A stretch of DNA of 8,129 nt, taken from positions 1 through 8,129 of the forward strand of contig JABUEZ010000086.1 of NCBI GenBank assembly GCA_013314795.1, written 5' to 3'. The notes beneath the pieces were generated by a model. It saw only the letters and a list, made by a program, of their open reading frames with translations. It ran no database searches and was not told the DNA's origin. This DNA is from Candidatus Profundicultor aquiphilus (lineage in GTDB: Bacteria > Atribacterota > Atribacteria > Atribacterales > Caldatribacteriaceae). Numbering within the stretch: position 1 is the first letter of the stretch; each line of letters begins with the position of its first letter. The position numbers were made by a program, and so were the translations under genes. Below are positions 6,250 through 8,129 of this stretch, piece after piece.

Positions 6250-7335
6250 ATGACGATTCTGGATCGCTATGTCCTGAAGCAGGTCGGCTTCCATTTTCTT
6301 TCCGGTGTTGCTTTATTTGTGGCTCTGTTAAGTGCTGGAGATTTGCTGTTCCGTCTGGCCAAAATGTGGCTACAACAGGGAATTACCGGATGGAAGGTGA
6401 TGGTTATTTTTATTTATAGCCTTCCTTCTTTTCTGGTGTACGTCTTTCCCATGGCCATACTTCTTTCGGTGCTTCTCACTGTGGGAAGGATGTCTGGAGA
6501 CAGCGAACTGGTAGCGTTGCGGGCAGGAGGAGTCAGCTTATGGCGATTTACCATACCTTTCCTCCTTTTTGCGATCTGGATCTGCGCAGGGACCATTCTG
6601 TTACAGGAGCGGGTTTTACCCTATACCTCTCTCAGGTTGAAGGATATGTGGGAGGAGAGTTCTATTGCCAACTGGCTTCTTCAAGAGAATACCTTTTTTC
6701 GCGATACGACCGAAGGCGGCGTGGAAAGGATTTTCTACGTGCGTAATGTGAATACCCGGGAGGCCCTTCTTGAAGGGGTAGTGGTGCAGGAGTACAATAA
6801 GGGAATTTTGCAGCGAATCATTAACGCCGATCGGGCTCTGAATCGGGAGGGAAAATGGATTTTTGAAGAGGGCGTGGCGTATGAGGTGAACGATAGAGGA
6901 GAGGTAGAGCGTGTAGTCCACTTTGCTCGAGAAGAAGTGAAAACAGAAGAGGATATTAAAGAAGTGCTCAAAACGCAGAAAAGGCCTCAGGAAATGAGTT
7001 TTGCAGAGCTCAAAAGTTATATTACCAGGGAAAGGGCTCGAGGGCAGCAAACCGATCGCCTGGAGGTTATTCTCTGGCAAAAGACCGCCATTCCCTTTGC
7101 ATGTCTTGTTTTTGTGCTTTTAGGAACTTCGCTGGGGATTGTTTCTCCTCGGGCGGGGAGGGCTCTGGGAATTGGTTTAAGCGTTCTGGTGGTTTTTGGT
7201 TACTATGTCCTTTTTTCTGTGACCAGTACTCTGGCGGAAGGTGGAGTCTTCTCTCCTATCCTGGGAACCTGGTTCAGTAACATAGTGGGGTTAGCGATGG
7301 GAGGGGCAATACTCTGGTGGAAAGAAAGGAAATGA
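6250..7335 (+). CDS. lptF/lptG: LptF/LptG (YjgP/YjgQ) family LPS export permease
   Basis: This is the membrane subunit that works with LptB to lift the glycolipid out of the inner membrane towards LptC. The 361-residue product has the family layout. Three membrane helices lie at about 14-34, 52-78 and 99-118, a periplasmic beta-jellyroll at about 130-245, and three helices at about 275-293, 304-324 and 335-356. Signature stretches are MTILDRYVLKQ at the start, SGDSELVALRAGGVSLWRF at 82-100, and WQKTAIPFACLVFVLLGTSLGI at 276-297. LptF and LptG cannot be told apart from sequence reading alone. In E. coli two paralogues form a heterodimer; here the next gene is unrelated, so the second copy is elsewhere or this one acts as a homodimer. 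It starts one base after lptB with no strong ribosome binding site nearby, so coupled translation is likely. Confidence 0.95.
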   Translation: MTILDRYVLKQVGFHFLSGVALFVALLSAGDLLFRLAKMWLQQGITGWKVMVIFIYSLPSFLVYVFPMAILLSVLLTVGRMSGDSELVALRAGGVSLWRFTIPFLLFAIWICAGTILLQERVLPYTSLRLKDMWEESSIANWLLQENTFFRDTTEGGVERIFYVRNVNTREALLEGVVVQEYNKGILQRIINADRALNREGKWIFEEGVAYEVNDRGEVERVVHFAREEVKTEEDIKEVLKTQKRPQEMSFAELKSYITRERARGQQTDRLEVILWQKTAIPFACLVFVLLGTSLGIVSPRAGRALGIGLSVLVVFGYYVLFSVTSTLAEGGVFSPILGTWFSNIVGLAMGGAILWWKERK

Positions 7336-7338
7336 GGG
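7334..7338 (+). promoter_or_regulatory. Shine-Dalgarno of the DUF3084 gene
   Basis: GAGGG overlaps the stop codon of the permease gene (7333-7335) and lies six bases before ATG 7345. It fixes that start and suggests that the DUF3084 gene belongs to the same transcript. Confidence 0.7.
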
Positions 7339-7344
7339 ATCAAA

Positions 7345-8129
7345 ATGGATAAAAGCGGGTGGTTGTTAATCTTTTCCATCATTCTTTTGAGTGGTGTCAT
7401 TGCTTATCTTGGGGACATCCTGGGGCGGCGGATCGGAAAAAGGAAACTGTCTCTTTTGACCTTGCGTCCTCGATATACGGCGATTCTGGTGAGTATCGTT
7501 ACCGGCATTTTGATTGCCGGTACCACCTTGGCCATTCTGAGTATTGCTTCCCAGGATGTGCGGACGGCTCTTTTCGGAATGGCTGAACTGAAAGAAAGGT
7601 TGGAGAGCCTGAACCGTGAGGTTTTGCAGAGAAACATGGAGCTGGAAAGTACCAAAAAGACCATCAGTAGCTATCAGGAAAGAGTTGCTGAGTTGGAAAC
7701 CAGGGAGAGAGAATTACAGGCTTCCAAGATGGCTCTGGAGCAGAACGTGGAGGAACTCAAGGCGCAGCGACAGACCTTACAGGAAGAGGTGCAGACCCTG
7801 CAAGTGGAGTTGGATCGACTTCGAGCGAATATTATGGCTATCAGACAGGGAGAAATTGCGTTTCAGGATGAAGAGGAAATTCTTCGGGTGGTTGTTTCGC
7901 CGGGGCTTCAGGAAGGACAGGCCAGAGAATATCTTTTGTCGCTCATTGCCAGGGCTGACCCTATCGCTGCGAATCGTGGGGCTGGTATGGACCGTGAGGG
8001 CCGGGGGAGAATATTTGTTCTAGAAGAAAACTTTGCCGAAACGGTGAAAAAGATTGTGGAAAGCGATGTGCCCCTTGTGGTGCGGCTGGTTTCTTCGCTC
8101 AATATACTCCGGGGGGAGCCAGTGATTGC
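7345..8129 (+). CDS. DUF3084 family membrane protein with periplasmic coiled coil (3' end outside window)
   Basis: An open frame of 261 codons runs to the window edge without a stop, so the C-terminus is missing. It carries the DUF3084 hallmark: a first membrane segment at about 6-22, then YLGDILGRRIGKRKLSLLTL and RPRYTA at about 21-46. A second membrane segment follows at about 46-68, then DVRTALFGMAELKE. The loop between the two segments is strongly basic, which by the positive-inside rule puts it in the cytoplasm and both ends in the periplasm. Residues about 76-168 form a long coiled coil rich in Glu, Gln, Arg and Leu. After it comes a mixed domain (GEIAFQDEEEILRVVV, then GRIFVLEE). The family has no established function that I know of. 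Its place directly after the Lpt permease suggests a role in the cell envelope, perhaps beside LPS transport. Confidence 0.87.
   Translation, partial: MDKSGWLLIFSIILLSGVIAYLGDILGRRIGKRKLSLLTLRPRYTAILVSIVTGILIAGTTLAILSIASQDVRTALFGMAELKERLESLNREVLQRNMELESTKKTISSYQERVAELETRERELQASKMALEQNVEELKAQRQTLQEEVQTLQVELDRLRANIMAIRQGEIAFQDEEEILRVVVSPGLQEGQAREYLLSLIARADPIAANRGAGMDREGRGRIFVLEENFAETVKKIVESDVPLVVRLVSSLNILRGEPVI

Noticed and set aside
7500..7522. Inverted repeat with 8-base arms (TACCGGCA and TGCCGGTA) and a 7-base loop in the DUF3084 gene
   Set aside because: It lies inside the codons of the second membrane segment (TGILIAGT), has no T run after it, and is of a size expected by chance.
7616..8023. 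Plus-strand 135-codon open frame inside the DUF3084 gene, very rich in Arg and Trp
   Set aside because: Its composition is typical of an out-of-frame reading, and the overlapping frame from 7345 has the DUF3084 hallmark, a good ribosome binding site and stays open to the window edge.

Overview
This window is a densely packed, single-strand stretch with every gene on the + strand. It comes from a motile, double-membraned (diderm) bacterium. Base composition looks roughly balanced by eye. Motility is shown by flagellar hook-filament junction genes. An outer membrane carrying LPS or a related glycolipid is implied by an Lpt transport cluster (lptC-lptA-lptB-lptF/G). The order flgN-flgK-flgL-fliW-csrA is typical of Firmicutes and other non-proteobacterial lineages. 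An lpt cluster followed by a DUF3084 gene is known to me from diderm lineages outside Proteobacteria (Synergistota, Atribacterota, diderm Firmicutes; DUF3084 is also common in Cyanobacteria). My best guess is one of these, perhaps Atribacterota or Synergistota, but the sequence alone does not settle it.

Region 1 (2-3431) is the late flagellar and post-transcriptional control block. It starts with the last 40 codons of a probable flgN chaperone gene. Then come flgK and flgL (the two junction proteins between hook and filament), fliW, and csrA. The gaps are at most 13 bases or so, and Shine-Dalgarno sequences often overlap the previous stop codon. In characterised systems FliW binds either flagellin or CsrA, so completion of the hook and export of flagellin set the level of free CsrA.

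Region 2 (3485-7335) starts after a 53-base gap in which I see no convincing terminator or promoter. It opens with an exported thioredoxin-like protein (CPYC active site) fused to a rhodanese-like domain that has no catalytic cysteine. The end of that gene overlaps the start of lptC by 14 bases. Next are lptC (bitopic inner-membrane protein), lptA (periplasmic OstA-type bridge), lptB (ABC ATPase) and one LptF/LptG-family permease. Together these would extract the glycolipid from the inner membrane and pass it across the periplasm. lptD, lptE and a second permease gene are not in the window.

Region 3 (7345-8129) is a DUF3084 gene cut by the window end. It encodes two membrane segments with a basic loop between them, then a long coiled coil predicted to lie in the periplasm. 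No RNA genes, mobile elements, CRISPR arrays or long repeats were found. The window is mostly conserved core machinery. The less ordinary points are the degenerate thioredoxin-rhodanese fusion tied to lptC, the DUF3084 protein tied to the Lpt genes, the lone permease, and an unusually long FlgL with a flagellin-IN-like insert.
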